This document shows, in pieces, positions 54,633 through 64,000 of a stretch of 64,000 nucleotides of DNA. The notes beneath the pieces were generated by a model. The model saw only the letters and a program-made list of their open reading frames with translations, was not told the DNA's origin and searched no databases. A program made the position numbers and the translations under genes. The stretch is taken from contig NC_134283.1 of NCBI RefSeq assembly GCF_949628215.1, positions 7,563,638 to 7,627,637 of the forward strand, written 5' to 3'. Each line of letters starts with the position of its first letter. The first letter of the stretch is position 1. Source of the DNA: Phalacrocorax aristotelis. Lineage: Eukaryota > Chordata > Aves > Suliformes > Phalacrocoracidae.

Positions 54633-55248
54633 CACTGGGGGGAGCACAAAGGGCAAACACCCAGAAGAACAAGTGAGTGTTTTTCTTCATCTTATTCAGC
54701 ACTAGCGCACCCGATTCTGAGAGACACCAAATGCTTTCAGCTCACACTTGTTACTCAAAGATCAGCTGTTTAAGGACTGCTACCTTGTTTACTTGCAAAG
54801 TACATCTCAAATCCAGCCTGAGACGACTGTGCTTTTATAAACTTAACCATTTGGTGATAAGATCATGACCACTATGAATAAGCATCTAGTTCACCAGCAA
54901 CAAGGAAACGAGTTCACAGCACAAAGAGCACCACGTACCTGACATTGCCAGGGTGACTGGTAAAGGTTCAACTACAGATAAGCATTTTAGTCCTCATGAA
55001 TACTCAACTCCACTCTTCTTTCCTTAAGATGACTCCCTCTAGGAGCTGAGTGAATGATGCTAACAAGATGCTGAGGAGCAAAGTTCAGTACTCTTGCTTG
55101 TACACAAAGTTTTCATAGCCTACAGAATTTCCTTGTGAGAAATGTTAAATTAAGCAAGAGTAATAAACCTCATCAAACCTCCCTTCTCCCTCCACAAGCC
55201 CAACCAAAACAAAACAAGATTGTGAAAGCACTTGCCAGCTTTTATATT

Positions 55249-55717
55249 TTTATTGTGCATTTCATAAGTGCTTAAAGATACCACACAAGACTGTCTGCAT
55301 TATGTTGTCCGTATGTAGCATGCCGCACAGTAAGACAGACAGGCCCCCAAAAGTTTTCATATTCTAATTCAAACAGACAAAAATTAGATAAAATAGTATT
55401 ATTTCATTATACAGATGGCAAACCACAGAAAATTTATTAGATCACACAAAATAAAGGCAGAAACTGAAAACGTTCTTCCAAATCTGTATATTAAGTCCAT
55501 CAAAAATACCATGTGCTTTAGGCAACTCTAAAAAGATTAAAAATTGTATGAATCTAGTTAGGGCCTGTAAACTTCAAAAGATTCTTTCAAAATAAATATT
55601 TAGTAAGTTCCCAATTCAGAAGAAATTCAAGCATGAATTTCAATCAAATCATAGGTACAAAGGGAATAAACAAAACCCTTTTCCCTCCTTCAGTATAAAT
55701 TTTGCCAGACCAGTTAG
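55249..55717 (-). promoter_or_regulatory. NUDT7: NUDT7 3' UTR with candidate polyadenylation signals
   Basis: On the minus strand, AATAAA occurs at 55438-55433 (about 280 nt after the stop) and again at 55254-55249 (about 465 nt). Either could define the transcript end. Confidence 0.5.
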
Positions 55718-58658
<2,941 letters not shown>

Positions 58659-58960
58659 TTAGCTGCCCGCCGTCGTCGTCCCGCTGGGAAAAAGAGAAAC
58701 CCGCGGAGGAGTTCGGCGTCGCGCCCCGCCGCGCCGAGCATCGGCCGCATCCCGCCCTCAAAGGGGCCAGAGTGGCGGCAGCGGGCGGCTGGCGCTCGGC
58801 TCCGGTGTGAGCCGTTCCCCTCGCTTTCGGTGAGGGGCCTGGTCATACAGACGCTAGTGTTCCCCTTTCCCGCGCTTTAAGGGGCGGGTGACACGAGAGG
58901 TGACGGCCTCCAGCTCTCGGGGCTGCGGGGGCACCACTGCTCGCCTGCGGCGCAGGACGG

Positions 58961-59836
58961 ACATCCCCAGGCTCTCTTGGAAACAGACACATAGCTCGGT
59001 ACTCTGAATTCACAAGGGGGGAAAGCCCCCAAGGTCCAGGGCCTTACTGTAATCATTCAGTGCAGGTAGAAAACAGTGAGGCGTCGGAGTCTGCCTAAAC
59101 TTGGTGCAGCTTCTGGGCAGTAAAATTTTAACTTCCAGTTCTCATTAGGGACACAAAACTAGCAGAAGTAATTTCCTGCTATAATGGTTTATCATCCAGC
59201 CTTAACAGGTGGTAATCAGTGTTACCTGCATTTCGAGTAACACAGTGGTACAACCAACACGTGATCCTGCTCCTCTAAAACCAGCACACCAAGTTAAATG
59301 AAATGTGTAAGAGCTGATATCAGTGTGGTTACCTTAATGTTTGCTTTTCTTTTTTTTTTGATTGCATTAAGCTAAAGAACCAAATGTGTTTTCCATGTGG
59401 TACGCACTTCGTATAGTTGACGTAATTACCCTCAAGTCCTTAAATGCTTATTCAGCTCTTTGTTCCACAAAGTACATTGTATATATTTACCCTCACAAGC
59501 TCACATGTAAAAATAACTGCGGTTTATATACAATCACACAATGTGTTACTTCATATAGTAAATTAAAACCCCAGCATGTATGTGTCCTGCCTATGTCCCC
59601 GGTGATTCCTGCAGAATATAATATCCACTTTATGGCCAGTGTTCTATTCAGGTTTCACTGAAAATCATTCACCTTTAAGCTGTTTTACATAATCATTATA
59701 GGAAAAATACATAGCATAGTATCTTTAGAAAATGCTGTAGTTCTTCAGTGAAGAGTGTGATTAGTAGATTATTTCTTATTATTCACCCACACAGCTGTAC
59801 ATGCCACTGAACTGTTGTTCCAGAAGACTGTTGTTA
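58961..59836. other. Spacer between NUDT7 island and the HPRT-like stop
   Basis: AT-rich DNA that should contain the HPRT-like 3' UTR. No canonical AATAAA or ATTAAA on the minus strand was noticed here; TATAAA-type variants near 59522 are only possible signals. Confidence 0.6.
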
Positions 59837-63569
<3,733 letters not shown>

Positions 63570-64000
63570 CTAGAAGGAGAAAGAAGAGAGGGAAGTCACA
63601 TAAAACATGCTCAAAGTGTTATCTTGTATGTGTAAGAAAGGTGTGCTGCTCTTGCTTTTTGCCTATCAAATGACACTTACAACTTTACACTCCTTCAGTA
63701 AAACAGCTTTTAAGTAGCTGAGAGCAAGAGGAGAGAGTGAAGTATCAGTGCAGACAGGTGTTTGTGTGGAACGAGAGTACATCCATATTCATGGAAGAGA
63801 CACCATAGCTTTCAGCTATTTTTGTTACCTCAAATTTATTTTAGAATTCCACGAAAAATTTATATTGTTTTATGTTGTATTGAGCATGAGGTAAATTTTG
63901 ATCAGTGCACACAGCCAGAAAAAAATACCATAAGTCATTGCTTTACATCAGTTGGTTCAGGCCAAATATGATTGGTTCAGGCAAAAGATACCTGTTTCCC
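63570..64000 (-). other. HPRT-like intron (human intron 3 equivalent), possibly reaching an exon at the window edge
   Basis: AT-rich sequence with no exon recognised except a possible donor, ...GGGAAACAG|gtatct on the minus strand at 63992/63991. If real, 63992-64000 is the end of the preceding coding exon. Confidence 0.4.

Larger units (their letters stand above)
32051..55248. other. Gene-poor intergenic region between VAT1L and NUDT7
   Basis: About 23 kb separates the VAT1L promoter island from the NUDT7 3' end. The open frames are short and scattered, with no recognisable domains. Recognised contents are a palindrome pair at 32099-32130, two LTR copies (33068-34019 and 39043-39592), a 14-bp palindrome at 39601-39614, a CTCF-like motif at 48203-48217 and AT-rich tracts around 49.2-49.4 kb and 50.5-50.6 kb. 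Apart from these I see no gene, tRNA or other structured RNA. Non-coding transcripts or enhancers cannot be excluded. Confidence 0.7.

Overview
The window is vertebrate nuclear DNA, almost certainly from a bird. It has small exons with GT..AG introns, two CpG islands at gene starts, CR1 LINE pieces (one ending in the CR1 octamer repeat, one inside an intron), and LTRs of types I recognise as dispersed in bird genomes. No bacterial, plasmid, phage or CRISPR feature was seen.

Three protein-coding genes can be assembled exon by exon, all on the minus strand, so transcription runs from high to low coordinates. (1) An HPRT1/PRTFDC1-family phosphoribosyltransferase gene at 59837-63569. Six exons including the last are present; the 5' exons lie beyond base 64000. 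(2) NUDT7, the peroxisomal coenzyme A diphosphatase, complete at 55718-58344 in four coding exons encoding 242 residues. It starts in a CpG island and lies 1.5 kb downstream of the HPRT-like stop codon. (3) VAT1L at 2860-31406. Its first seven coding exons encode residues 1-358; the last ~60 residues lie left of base 1. It starts in a second CpG island (about 30.7-32.0 kb). NUDT7 followed by VAT1L in the same orientation matches the order I know from human 16q23. The HPRT-like gene next to them is not part of the human neighbourhood as I remember it.

Layout: 1-2859 VAT1L intron 7 with a GC-rich island of unknown nature; 2860-31406 VAT1L exons and introns (intron 3 is 10.5 kb and holds a ~100-bp duplication; intron 1 holds a CR1 tail and a G15 run); 31.4-32.1 kb VAT1L promoter island and a pair of palindromes; 32.1-55.2 kb gene-poor intergenic DNA with two LTR copies (33.07-34.02 kb and 39.04-39.59 kb) and a CTCF-like motif; 55.2-58.96 kb NUDT7 and its island; 59.8-64 kb the HPRT-like gene.

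The genes are not an operon. HPRT-family enzymes act in purine salvage, NUDT7 in peroxisomal CoA turnover, and VAT1L is an uncharacterised MDR-superfamily oxidoreductase-like protein. The most notable observation is that the HPRT-like protein carries Glu where human HPRT has its catalytic-base Asp137.
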